Assembly: GCA_002416505.1 (NCBI GenBank)
Contig: DIAM01000021.1
Location: 211,287-275,286 of the forward strand
Source of the DNA: Gammaproteobacteria bacterium UBA5078
GTDB taxonomy: Bacteria > Pseudomonadota > Gammaproteobacteria > Pseudomonadales > Pseudohongiellaceae
DNA: 64,000 bases
Reading direction: 5' to 3'
Shown: in pieces, positions 47,690 through 56,258 of the stretch
How positions within the stretch are numbered: the first letter of the stretch is position 1
Layout: each line of letters begins with the position of its first letter
The notes under the pieces: generated by a model
What the model was told of the DNA's origin: nothing
Database searches by the model: none
The model's input: the letters and a program-made list of their open reading frames with translations, nothing else
Made by a program: the position numbers and the translations under genes

Positions 47690-47956
47690 TTACTCGGCAG
47701 GCTGCTCTGCTTGTTTCTTGCTTGGCTCGTTATGTTCTTCGAAAAGATTGATCCAGCGGTCCGTCTTGCGTCCAAATTGCAACAACTGTTGGTAGTGACT
47801 ATCTTTTTCCGCTGGCGCGATTATCAAATCGAGCACAAACAAGATAATACTGACCGGGCTCATTATGATATCTCTAATCGCATCGGCGCCTAGCTTCAAT
47901 TGAAAAACCACTAGGCAGCGCAAGCTCTTCATTGCGGTCATTTTACGTTCTTCCAC
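47690..47956 (-). CDS. Small membrane-associated protein, unknown function
   Basis: 88 residues from a GTG at 47956 preceded by GAAGGGGAAT. One hydrophobic segment, RDIIMSPVSIILFVLDLIIAP, flanked by LVVFQLKLGADA and by QLLQFGRKTDRWINLFEEH. I recall similar small proteins with SPVS...FxLDLL...GRKTxRWINLF in other Gammaproteobacteria, which supports it as a real conserved gene. It lies 116 bases after the CDP-alcohol phosphatidyltransferase gene on the same strand. Function unknown. Confidence 0.7.
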   Translation of the reverse strand: MEERKMTAMKSLRCLVVFQLKLGADAIRDIIMSPVSIILFVLDLIIAPAEKDSHYQQLLQFGRKTDRWINLFEEHNEPSKKQAEQPAE

Positions 47957-48072
47957 GGCGATTCCCCTTCTTGTACACGAGGGCCTTGAACATTGCGTAG
48001 ATGAGCAACAGGCCAGTTAAAGGGGCGCTGACGTCGTCAGTGCCCTCTTACATCCCTAGTAGGGGCAGTGTC

Positions 48073-48609
48073 TCACCGCGCCCGTAGTGGCGCAATAGCC
48101 CTATCGACGATCGAGGCGAGGGTACTGATTACTAGGATGATGCTAAGCAACATAATCAATGAGCGTAACGCGTCGGCCCAAGCGCTCATAAACTCTAGCT
48201 GTAGACAGCCTATCAACACGAGAGGGACGAAGTAGAGAATGCCATTCCAGCGCCCCAGCATGTTCATGCGCAGCTGCTTCTGACGCAGGAGCCAATAGGA
48301 ATCGAGCACATATTGCGAGAATGCAATCACAATCAGTATAGGCAGCCAGGGAATGACCAGACCCGTGTAAGACGCCGCGAACAGCGCACTACTTACCAAA
48401 ATAAAGTCCGTACCATGATCGAAGAGCATGCCGCTGGCGGACGCGGTCTTCATATGGCGCGCCACCTTGCCATCGAAGTAGTCAGTGGCGATCGCCACCA
48501 CCAATAGCAGCAGCAGGAGATAGGAGGGGAAGGCATCGGGCTCGGCACACGCCCACGCCACCGGAATGGCGAGGACGAGCCGAACACTGGTCAAAAGGTT
48601 TGCGATCAA
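48073..48609 (-). CDS. CDP-alcohol phosphatidyltransferase family protein
   Basis: 178-residue membrane enzyme that replaces CMP in a CDP-alcohol with another hydroxyl compound. The full family motif is present: D43-Y-F-D46-G47-K-V-A50-R51-x8-G60-x3-D64-x3-D68, so it should be active. The length and six helices fit PgsA-like members, but the acceptor is unknown; phosphatidylglycerophosphate synthase is the commonest activity. It starts at TTG 48609 with GGGAG upstream, overlapping the preceding membrane-protein gene by four bases. It is the last gene of the operon containing the FO synthase. Confidence 0.85.
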   Translation of the reverse strand: MIANLLTSVRLVLAIPVAWACAEPDAFPSYLLLLLLVVAIATDYFDGKVARHMKTASASGMLFDHGTDFILVSSALFAASYTGLVIPWLPILIVIAFSQYVLDSYWLLRQKQLRMNMLGRWNGILYFVPLVLIGCLQLEFMSAWADALRSLIMLLSIILVISTLASIVDRAIAPLRAR

Positions 48610-49598
48610 GTACCGAACAACTCCCTTTGGGCGCGGCGCCAGAACAACAATCCGATACTCGCGTTAAACAGAATAAAGAAGTTATGTTGTACAAAACCGA
48701 ATGCCGCCATCTGCCCCTCGTTGTCGGGGAACAATACCACCCAGAGGGTAATAGCAGCGGCGCGCATGGGAGTGGGCACTGCCGCCGCGAAGAAGATCAC
48801 GGGCAACACGCCCATCATATTGAGGAAATTAGCCTCTACACCGAATAGATTCAACGCCGTGGTGTACACCACAATCGCGAGGATGATCGCAGGCGAGCGT
48901 AGTAGGAAGAAGGCACCGTAATGCCATGGCTTAGCAAGCTTGAATGCGTGCAGGATACGTTTCTCGCGTAGCGAACTATTCGGCAATATCTTGCCTTGGA
49001 AATAGAGTATCCACAGCACCAGAAATATTGCCGCCATGGCGGCGATATAGGGGATCAGGCCGAATACGTCTGGCAGCAGTTCGGTGGTGAACACGAAGCC
49101 GATGGTAGCCCATACCAAGAGATAGAAAATCTCGCAGAACATGATGAACAACATGACCGAACCGGTTTCCCAACCCGGCACTTTGTCGCGCTTGTTCAGA
49201 TAGTAGGCCATGGCGCCCTTGCCTATCTGTTCATTGAAAATCGAAATAATATAAGAGCTTCCGCGAATCGGCATGATGTCGCGGTATTTAATTGGTGCAA
49301 TAAACCAGTTCAACGCCCGAGTGATCACCAAGGTGTCGATGGCGAAGTATGCCAGGGAATAACCCATCATCAACATCAACCACGGCACCCAGCGCACATT
49401 CGAGAATACTTGTGACATGTACTCGACCATGCCCATGCCTTCGCGCATAGCGGCGCCGTTCAGCCTGTAGTACAAATACACAAAGCATAGCGCGGTGAGC
49501 AATAGAAATATGCCGCGCTGCAGGGCACTGGGTTTCTTGCGCGGGGGGCTGTCGGGAATAGGATTAGTTTCGGTATCTTGTATCGGAGTATTAGTCAT
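48606..49598 (-). CDS. Polytopic membrane protein, UPF0104/LPG-synthase-TM-like
   Basis: 330 residues, about eight transmembrane helices after a Pro-rich cytoplasmic N-terminus. The RGSSYIISIFNEQIGKGAMAYYLNKRDKV segment and overall layout recall the lysylphosphatidylglycerol synthase transmembrane/UPF0104 group, members of which flip or modify lipids, but similarity is loose. It overlaps the CDP-alcohol phosphatidyltransferase gene by four bases and lies 13 bases after the SDR gene, so it belongs to the FO synthase operon. A role in lipid or carrier-lipid handling is inference. Confidence 0.6.
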   Translation of the reverse strand: MTNTPIQDTETNPIPDSPPRKKPSALQRGIFLLLTALCFVYLYYRLNGAAMREGMGMVEYMSQVFSNVRWVPWLMLMMGYSLAYFAIDTLVITRALNWFIAPIKYRDIMPIRGSSYIISIFNEQIGKGAMAYYLNKRDKVPGWETGSVMLFIMFCEIFYLLVWATIGFVFTTELLPDVFGLIPYIAAMAAIFLVLWILYFQGKILPNSSLREKRILHAFKLAKPWHYGAFFLLRSPAIILAIVVYTTALNLFGVEANFLNMMGVLPVIFFAAAVPTPMRAAAITLWVVLFPDNEGQMAAFGFVQHNFFILFNASIGLLFWRRAQRELFGT

Positions 49599-49611
49599 TT
49601 TTGTGCTTCTG

Positions 49612-50499
49612 TTATTGTGTTATGAATTTTTGCAATGTCTGCTCTAACGGTGTTAGCTCTACGCCTAGGGCCGCAGCGGCATTGTGTTCGGCATGCTCGT
49701 TCATCGTGATCACATCGATCACGGTGGGTGACATGCCCCCTTTCTGAAAAATGCCTTTCACGCCCGCGGCAAACTTAGCCACGGCGATAGGAAAGGAACC
49801 TATTTCAACTTCTTTGCCTTGCATGCGTGCGGCCATCTTCACTAGGTCGCAATACTGTATGGCCTGCGGCCCGACTAACTCATGGGTAGCGCTGCCGTGC
49901 AGTTGGGCCTGGCAACTATTGACGACGGCCAGACACAGATCATCTATATCCAGAGGACGCATTGTGTAACGCCCACCCCCGAGTAGTTTCGGCTTAGGGT
50001 TGCCCGCGGCCCACTTGATGGCAGCCGCTCCTGCGGCGCCTGGCCCGAGAAGAATGGGCGTGCGAATGATCGTGGAGGACACCCCTGAGTTCGCGACCAG
50101 CTGTTCGGCTTCCGCTTTCGAGCGAAAATAGGCGTTCTCGGAATTCACATCAGCGCCGATTACGCTGATAAACACCACGTGAGAGACGGATGCCTTCTTT
50201 GCTGCCGCAACGACAGCGGCCGTTGCCTCTACATTGGCGCCGCGATAACTGGAGTTTTTACCCTCCATCAAAATACCCGCTAAATGCACCACGCAATCTG
50301 CACCCGCAAGGACTTTGGCAAGCTCATCTACTGCGTCATAGGAGATCGCTGCGACCTCAACACGGCTAGATTGGGGTAACTCTTGAAGGGATTTTACGGA
50401 GCGAGCGCCGGCAACAACGACGTGCTCGCTATTGTCGAGTATATATTGAACCAAGGTCTGACCAACCCGGCTGTTAGCGCCGGTAATTGCTATTTTCAT
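49612..50499 (-). CDS. NAD(P)-binding NmrA-like atypical SDR protein
   Basis: 295 residues with an N-terminal Rossmann motif ITGANSRVGQTLVQYIL, SDR-like VVHLAGIL and HVVFISVIGADVNSENAYFRSKAEAEQL. The YxxxK pair is shifted (AYFRSKAEAE), as in complex I NDUFA9-like and NmrA-type atypical SDRs, so it may be a binding or reductase protein. It starts 13 bases downstream of fbiC and ends 13 bases before the next gene. Its presence directly after an FO synthase suggests a deazaflavin- or NADPH-linked reductase, but this is inference. Confidence 0.78.
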   Translation of the reverse strand: MKIAITGANSRVGQTLVQYILDNSEHVVVAGARSVKSLQELPQSSRVEVAAISYDAVDELAKVLAGADCVVHLAGILMEGKNSSYRGANVEATAAVVAAAKKASVSHVVFISVIGADVNSENAYFRSKAEAEQLVANSGVSSTIIRTPILLGPGAAGAAAIKWAAGNPKPKLLGGGRYTMRPLDIDDLCLAVVNSCQAQLHGSATHELVGPQAIQYCDLVKMAARMQGKEVEIGSFPIAVAKFAAGVKGIFQKGGMSPTVIDVITMNEHAEHNAAAALGVELTPLEQTLQKFITQ

Positions 50500-50512
50500 T
50501 GTATATTTCTCA

Positions 50513-52951
50513 CTAGATTATTCGGGCATCGCTCACTAGGCGTTTACTGCGTTGAAGTTTGCTGGCTGGCGTGTTTTCGATCTCCAATAAGCCACTCGCG
50601 CTATGCGCGAGATCACGCCGCTCGCTGGGTGCGTCGTCGTATGCAGTGGTACGCATGCGCGGCACTCGGCCTAAGGCAGTGATGGCTTGTTCGATTTGCG
50701 CAGGAGGCCACTCCTGTCCATAAGAGGCACCCGCCGCACGCGTAATGCTCTCGTTCATAAGGCTGCCTCCCAAGTCGTTACAACCTGCGTTCAGACACGC
50801 GGCCACGCCATCGCGGCCCATCTTTACCCAGGAAGCTTGAATATTGTCGATACGGCCATGGAAGACTAGGCGCGCGACGGCATGCATTAACAAGGCCTCG
50901 CGAAAACTCGGTCCGCGGCGCGACTTTCCCTTGAGATACAGTGGCGCTTCCATGTGCACATAGGGCAGGGGCACGAATTCGGTGAAGCCACCCGTCCGCT
51001 CTTGTAGGTCGCGAACCCGTATTAGATGGCGCGCCCAATGCAACGGCGTCTCGATGTGCCCATACATAATGGTTGCGGTTGTCTTAAACCCTATCTTGTG
51101 GGCACTCTCCATCACCTGCAGCCATTCATCGGTGCGCAGCTTGTCGGGACACAGGTCTGCGCGCACTTCATCGTCTAGAATCTCTGCCGCTGTACCGGGA
51201 AGAGTATTCAAACCAGCCAATTTGAGTTGTTTCAAGAATTCTTCGAGACTAATGCCGAGCGTAGCGGCGCCCTGCCAGACTTCCAACGGCGAGAATGCAT
51301 GGATGTGCATCTGTGGGGTAGCCTGTCGTACCGTATGCAATATATCGAGATAGGTCTGCCCGGTGTAGTCAGGGTGAATCCCCCCCTGCATGCAGACTTC
51401 CGTCGCTCCGCGATCCCACGCCTCGGTGCAGCGGCGCGCCATCTCTTCCGCACTTATGTCATAGGGTTTACCACGCAGATTTTCACTGTGCTTACCCTTG
51501 GAGAATGCGCAGAACTGGCACTTGAAATAACAGACATTGGTGTAGTTGATGTTGCGGTTAACAACATAGCTGACGGTGTTACCGTTGACCGCTTGGCGTA
51601 GGGCATTGGCACGCTGTGCGATGTAGGCAAAATCTTGTCCGCGCGCCGCGAACAGCCGCGCGATCTGTTTCTCGTCGACGCGCTGCTTCGCCTCACACTG
51701 CGCCACAATCTCGAGCACGTCAGGGGAAACAGCTTCTACCGCCACCGCTTGCTTGAGCAGCCTCGCTTCGATCTCGGGCAACTGCATGCTCTCACCGGGC
51801 ATCCAGCTGTCGCGTCGAGCGTAGCCCATGCCGTCTATTTGTCTTAGCACCGCGCTGCGCACATTCTCATCGAGCCAGCGTTGCGGCTCACGAGCGTAAC
51901 TAGGGTAAATGGTCAGGCGTTGTTCTAAGAACTTACCCGCCGCTGCGGTCTCACGCGCTAATAAATCTAGGTGTGGCCACGGCGCCTCGGGATTGACGTG
52001 ATCTGGCGTTAATGGCGACACGCCACCCCAGTCGTCGATGCCGGCGGCAATCAGCTGCGGTAGGACACCGGGGCTCAGATTAGGCGGCGCTTGTATGTTC
52101 ATCTGTGCACCGAAAATTAGGCGCGCAACCGCGATAGTCCAGAGCAACTCGTTCAGATCAGGCTCTGGGGACTGCGCCATTTTTGTGCCGGCTTTAGCGC
52201 GAAAATTCTGCACAATAATTTCTTGGATATGCCCATAACGGGCATGGATCGCACGAATCGCGAGAAGGGATTCGATGCGCTCCAACCGAGTCTCCCCGAT
52301 GCCAATCAGAATACCGGAAGTGAATGGCACGTTCGCCTGGCCCGCCAGCTCTAGAGTCTCGAGGCGTACCTTTGGATCTTTATCGGGCGAGCCATAATGT
52401 GGCATGCCTTTCTCACATAGGCGCGAGGAGGCCGATTCCAACATGATTCCCATCGACGCGCTTACCGGACGCAGCATCGCGATTTCAGCGGCACTCATGC
52501 AGCCGGCATTGATATGCGGCAACATGCCCGTCTCTAGCAGAACCCGGCGCGCCACTTCGCGCACATAATCGAGTGTCGAGGCGAAGCCCATCTCTTGCAA
52601 TGCATTGCGAGCAGCGCTGTAGCGCAGCTCCGGCTTTTCTCCCAGAGTAAAGAGCGCCTCTTGGCACCCCATAGCGGCGCCTTGCCGACAAAGTTCTATG
52701 ACTTCATCGACGGGCATATAGGCCTGCTCGATGCGTTTGGGAGTTTTCGCGAAGGTACAGTAATGACAAACATCACGACACAGTTGCGTTAGTGGGATAA
52801 ACACCTTGCGTGAATAGGTGATGAGCTTGCCATGCTGCTCATCGCGCAGGCGCGAAGCCACTGCTGCTAACGCAGCAGTGTCATCGATTTCGGCTAGGGC
52901 TAAAGCTTCAGCGTCGCTGAGTGCTAGTCCCGTCAATAGTGCATTACTCAC
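50513..52951 (-). CDS. fbiC: FO synthase, fused CofG-CofH (FbiC)
   Basis: Makes 7,8-didemethyl-8-hydroxy-5-deazariboflavin (FO), the chromophore of coenzyme F420, from tyrosine and 5-amino-6-ribitylaminouracil. 812 residues with two radical-SAM halves, each with its own CxxxCxxC iron-sulfur motif: Cys58/62/65 (CRDVCHYC) and Cys474/478/481 (CYFKCQFC). The N-terminal half is CofG-like (PHINAGCMS, SGILIGIGET, NFRAKAGT, DDWGGVSPLTPDHVNPE) and the C-terminal half CofH-like (QGGIHPDYTG, IHAFSPLEV, LPGTAAEIL, TTATIMYGH). The GTG start at 52951 has AAGGGG upstream. Fused FbiC is typical of Actinobacteria and rare in Gammaproteobacteria. CofC, CofD and CofE are not in this window. Confidence 0.94.
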   Translation of the reverse strand: MSNALLTGLALSDAEALALAEIDDTAALAAVASRLRDEQHGKLITYSRKVFIPLTQLCRDVCHYCTFAKTPKRIEQAYMPVDEVIELCRQGAAMGCQEALFTLGEKPELRYSAARNALQEMGFASTLDYVREVARRVLLETGMLPHINAGCMSAAEIAMLRPVSASMGIMLESASSRLCEKGMPHYGSPDKDPKVRLETLELAGQANVPFTSGILIGIGETRLERIESLLAIRAIHARYGHIQEIIVQNFRAKAGTKMAQSPEPDLNELLWTIAVARLIFGAQMNIQAPPNLSPGVLPQLIAAGIDDWGGVSPLTPDHVNPEAPWPHLDLLARETAAAGKFLEQRLTIYPSYAREPQRWLDENVRSAVLRQIDGMGYARRDSWMPGESMQLPEIEARLLKQAVAVEAVSPDVLEIVAQCEAKQRVDEKQIARLFAARGQDFAYIAQRANALRQAVNGNTVSYVVNRNINYTNVCYFKCQFCAFSKGKHSENLRGKPYDISAEEMARRCTEAWDRGATEVCMQGGIHPDYTGQTYLDILHTVRQATPQMHIHAFSPLEVWQGAATLGISLEEFLKQLKLAGLNTLPGTAAEILDDEVRADLCPDKLRTDEWLQVMESAHKIGFKTTATIMYGHIETPLHWARHLIRVRDLQERTGGFTEFVPLPYVHMEAPLYLKGKSRRGPSFREALLMHAVARLVFHGRIDNIQASWVKMGRDGVAACLNAGCNDLGGSLMNESITRAAGASYGQEWPPAQIEQAITALGRVPRMRTTAYDDAPSERRDLAHSASGLLEIENTPASKLQRSKRLVSDARII

Positions 52952-52993
52952 GCGCTTGCCCCTTACAACAATATTAGGCCTTGTGAAAGAGAT

Positions 52994-54124
52994 CTAGCGT
53001 GGAACGTAAGGGCGCCCGATAATTAACGAGGGGTCCACACCAGGAATTGGTACTAACTTCTGTGGGCGTCCTGCCTGATTGTCCGTACCATATAGATTGC
53101 CATCCACGTCTACTGACAATGAATGCATTTCAATCCACATATCGGGACCCTCAACCGGCAGATTAAACACATATGTCGAGTTACCTTCCAGATCGAACTT
53201 CACGATCTTCGGTGGCTGCAAATCTGTTACCCAAGCGGCGCTTTCGGTCACCGTGATATCCAGTGGCAAACCCAAGCCTTCCCACGTTTTTACATATTCG
53301 TATGTTGGGTATGAGCTAGAGCTATGGGCCGCAGTCTGCTTAAAGACTTTGACGTTGGCATTATCGCGGTCGAGCGCATAGAGATGCTCATTAGGGCCGA
53401 GTGCGAGTGAGTGTACGGACGCAAACTGATGCGGCGCATCGCCCTCTTCGCCGAACTCGGAATGGTAACTGCCATCGGCATTGCGAACTACGATTCGCTT
53501 ATTGGCACCAAGACCGTCTGCTATCAGAATTTTGCCATCGGGCAAGAAAGCGACGTCCTGTGGGAGATCGTAGTGAGTCTCATCTTTCGCGGCGACATTC
53601 TTCTCGCCCAGAGTCATGAGCAACTTATCCCCATCGTTTGAGAACACATAGATGATGTTGCCAGTCTCGTCCACGAGCCAGAGACGTTTCTCAGGATCAT
53701 AGGGGCTGATGCGCAATTTGTGCGGGCCTGGACCATCGGTACCGGTGAACAGGTGATCCCAATGATCCCAAACCTCTAGCACATTGCCATCGCTGTCGAT
53801 CACATAGATGCAGTTTTGCCAAACACGACCGCGGCCGCGCAAAACATTCCAGCCCATTGAGCCGGCGAAATTCGTGTACTCCGAAGGAAGAGGGTCAGGT
53901 AGCTCAGTTTCGCCACGCTGCAACATAAAAATGCGGTCTTGCGACTCCACGACCACACTCGAGTTTCCGCCCCAAGTGAAGCCTTCCCCGGCAAAGGGTT
54001 GCATCCACCTTTGCGTAGTGAACTCATAGGGGCTAGGCCCAGCTTCTACTAAATCCTGCGCAAGGACAGGTACGCTCAAAAATCCGGCAAACAATAATGC
54101 CGCCGTGCGACTAGCGTTTTTCAT
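52994..54124 (-). CDS. Exported NHL-repeat beta-propeller protein
   Basis: 376 residues with a signal peptide ending near PVLAQDL. Six NHL-type blades are suggested by repeats such as GNVLEVWDHWDHLF, PHKLRISPYDPEKRLWLVDETGNIIYVFSNDG, LPQDVAFLPDGKILIADGLGANKRIVV and FASVHSLALGPNEHLYALDRDNANVKVF. The closest described relatives are peptidyl-alpha-hydroxyglycine amidating lyase-like propellers, but the catalytic residues cannot be confirmed by eye. Its stop lies 42 bases before the fbiC start on the same strand, so it may head the fbiC operon. Function unknown. Confidence 0.75.
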   Translation of the reverse strand: MKNASRTAALLFAGFLSVPVLAQDLVEAGPSPYEFTTQRWMQPFAGEGFTWGGNSSVVVESQDRIFMLQRGETELPDPLPSEYTNFAGSMGWNVLRGRGRVWQNCIYVIDSDGNVLEVWDHWDHLFTGTDGPGPHKLRISPYDPEKRLWLVDETGNIIYVFSNDGDKLLMTLGEKNVAAKDETHYDLPQDVAFLPDGKILIADGLGANKRIVVRNADGSYHSEFGEEGDAPHQFASVHSLALGPNEHLYALDRDNANVKVFKQTAAHSSSSYPTYEYVKTWEGLGLPLDITVTESAAWVTDLQPPKIVKFDLEGNSTYVFNLPVEGPDMWIEMHSLSVDVDGNLYGTDNQAGRPQKLVPIPGVDPSLIIGRPYVPR

Positions 54125-54340
54125 GCTGGTACTCCAATTTTTGTTACAGTCTGTGACTTAGTGTCACAGGCGTTTGTTATTGTTATCTCACGTTTATTCG
54201 AGTTTACAGCTTATTGGATAAATCTCAACAAAGAGCGAACGACAGCTTGACCACTGTACTGCGTAAAGGCCTTTCGGTACGATGAGTCATTGTATACAAA
54301 CACTCTCCAAATCTGCTTAATTGCTTGGTTCACAACACCC

Positions 54341-55072
54341 ATGATTCTGGCCAAACGCAAATCGATACACTTCAAGCCCTTGATTCAGCTAGGATTGGTT
54401 TTTTTAACCGGGCTGACGCTAATTAACAGCGCCTCTAGCGCCGAAGACCCGATCGCCCAAGGCCGCAGTGCGCGCCTGCGCCCGAACTTCGAAGGTTCCT
54501 GGGAAAAAGACTTTGGACGCAGCGATAAATGGGATGTCGAGCTGCAGCGCACCATCGATCAGTTAAACCGCGAAATGGAGCGCTCGCAGGGTCGCGGCGA
54601 TGGCGGCAGCTTAGGCATTAGCAACACCCGTGGCGGTGCGGGCAACTTAATATCCCATGCTCGCTTGGCCGAGCTGGTTACCCGCCAGACCACTATGCGC
54701 ATCGTGCAAACCAGCGCAGAGGTGCGCATCGAGCGCCCCGGTGATGCCGCACTGATATGTAGCACCGCAAGCAGTGACGAGGATAGCTTCGACAGCCCCC
54801 ACGGCAAAGAATACTGTGGCTGGGACAGGCAGCAGTTAGTTTTTCAGATCAGCCTCGCCGACGGGGTGCTGATCGAGCATCGCTTCAGCGTGGACCCGAG
54901 CGGCGAAAGCCTGAGCATGCTCACTAGCGTGTCCAGCCGCAACTCCCTACCCTTCAATCTTATTAGTTTTTATAACGCCTATGATGCCCCAGAAGATGGT
55001 ATTCACTGCGTTCAGACCCTAAGCCGCGGCCGAGTCTGCAGTGCCCGCAACCCCGAGGAAGCTAACCGTTGA
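54341..55072 (+). CDS. Exported protein of unknown function, operon with NosR/NirI-like gene
   Basis: About 243 residues from ATG 54341; a hydrophobic segment LIQLGLVFLTGLTLINSASSAED looks like a signal peptide with a somewhat long basic N-region. The mature part begins with acidic and Arg-rich sequence (PNFEGSWEKDFG, VELQRTIDQLNREMERSQ), then a beta-rich domain with Cys in ALICSTAS, KEYCGW, IHCVQT and GRVCSA. No family recognised. Its stop overlaps the TTG start of the following lipoprotein, so the two are translationally coupled. An ATG at 54290 is possible but adds 17 residues ahead of the basic N-region. Confidence 0.65.
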   Translation: MILAKRKSIHFKPLIQLGLVFLTGLTLINSASSAEDPIAQGRSARLRPNFEGSWEKDFGRSDKWDVELQRTIDQLNREMERSQGRGDGGSLGISNTRGGAGNLISHARLAELVTRQTTMRIVQTSAEVRIERPGDAALICSTASSDEDSFDSPHGKEYCGWDRQQLVFQISLADGVLIEHRFSVDPSGESLSMLTSVSSRNSLPFNLISFYNAYDAPEDGIHCVQTLSRGRVCSARNPEEANR

Positions 55073-56244
55073 GCGTCATACCCTATTGGCCCCGCGCGAG
55101 CCTGTGCGTCACTCTCGCCCTCTTGCTAGCCGCCTGCGCAGCTGCACCGCCCCCGGCACCTGCCGGACCGCCCCCCGTGGGCAACGTCGCCCTGGTCGCC
55201 ACCAATGCCTCACCAGCGCAGGCTCAGGCCTTCGATATCGGGGTGCTGGTATTCACGACTATGGCAGGTAATGAAGAGATCGCGCGCTCGGGTGCGGAGA
55301 TCTTCTCGCAGATTCGCAAGACAGAGACACAGTACCTGCCGGTAGCACTGCGCAGCACCTTGACGGCCTCCAATCAATGGGGCGTGGTGCGGGTGCTGCC
55401 CGCAGCAGACCCGTCTATGGACATCATGGTTGAGGGCACTATTGTGCGCTCCGACGGCGCCGAGCTCGTACTGCATATACGGGCTAGCGACAGCACTGGT
55501 CGAGTCTGGCTAGACCGAGACTATGCCGACATCGCTCGCGTGGCTGACTACCCAGACTCGGCACCCATGCTATTGGACCGCGGCCTCACCTTCGGCCTAG
55601 ACCCTTTTCAGGACATCTACGCGGCCATCGCCAACGATCTCCTCCTCGTGCATCAGGGCCTTGCTCAGGCAGCGCTGGACGAGATCCACAACGTCTCCCA
55701 GCTGCGCTATGCGAGCGACCTCTCCCCAGAGGCCTTCTCTCGTTATTTGGAGGAGGATGAACTAGGCTTCTTGCGCGTCACACGACTGCCAGCGAGCAAT
55801 GATCCCTTGCTGCGCAATGTCGCCGACATCGGCGCCCGCAACGACATCTTCATCGATACAATCGACGAGTATTACGAGGCGCTATATCAAGACGTCAAAC
55901 CAATCTATGATATCTGGCGCCAGTACTCCTTCGAACAAGTGACCGAGGAGCGTGCGAGTCTCGAGCGTGCCCGCAGCGGCAATAGCAATAGCGGCAGTTT
56001 TGAGGCAATCAGCCAGAACTACAACCGTTACAAATGGAGCAAGATTTTCGAGCAGGAGTTTGTTGCCCTCGCCTCTGGTTTTGTGAGCGAAACCGCCCCG
56101 GCAGTGCTCGAGCTAAGTCGCAACGTCAACGGGCTCAGCGGCCCTGTGGAGGAACAGTACGCTCAGTGGCGTGTGCTGTTGCGCGGACTGTTCGACATAG
56201 AGACTGAGGGGCTTAACGCAACGCCTCTCTTGAACACCCCTTAA
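55069..56244 (+). CDS. Lipoprotein of unknown function
   Basis: 391 residues from a TTG start preceded by GAGGAAG. A lipoprotein signal (LLLAAC-A) and a Pro/Ala-rich linker are followed by FDIGVLVFTTMAGNEEIARSGAEIFSQIRKTE, PVALRSTLTASNQWGVVRVLP and a domain containing VEGTIVRSDGAELVLHIRASDSTG, resembling the nucleotide-free propeptide folds seen in surface lipoproteins. The C-terminal half is helical and Tyr-rich (PIYDIWRQYSFEQV). No family assigned. It is coupled to the preceding exported protein and lies 14 bases before the NosR-like gene. Confidence 0.75.
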   Translation: MSVIPYWPRASLCVTLALLLAACAAAPPPAPAGPPPVGNVALVATNASPAQAQAFDIGVLVFTTMAGNEEIARSGAEIFSQIRKTETQYLPVALRSTLTASNQWGVVRVLPAADPSMDIMVEGTIVRSDGAELVLHIRASDSTGRVWLDRDYADIARVADYPDSAPMLLDRGLTFGLDPFQDIYAAIANDLLLVHQGLAQAALDEIHNVSQLRYASDLSPEAFSRYLEEDELGFLRVTRLPASNDPLLRNVADIGARNDIFIDTIDEYYEALYQDVKPIYDIWRQYSFEQVTEERASLERARSGNSNSGSFEAISQNYNRYKWSKIFEQEFVALASGFVSETAPAVLELSRNVNGLSGPVEEQYAQWRVLLRGLFDIETEGLNATPLLNTP

Positions 56245-56258
56245 GGAAACGCCTTACT

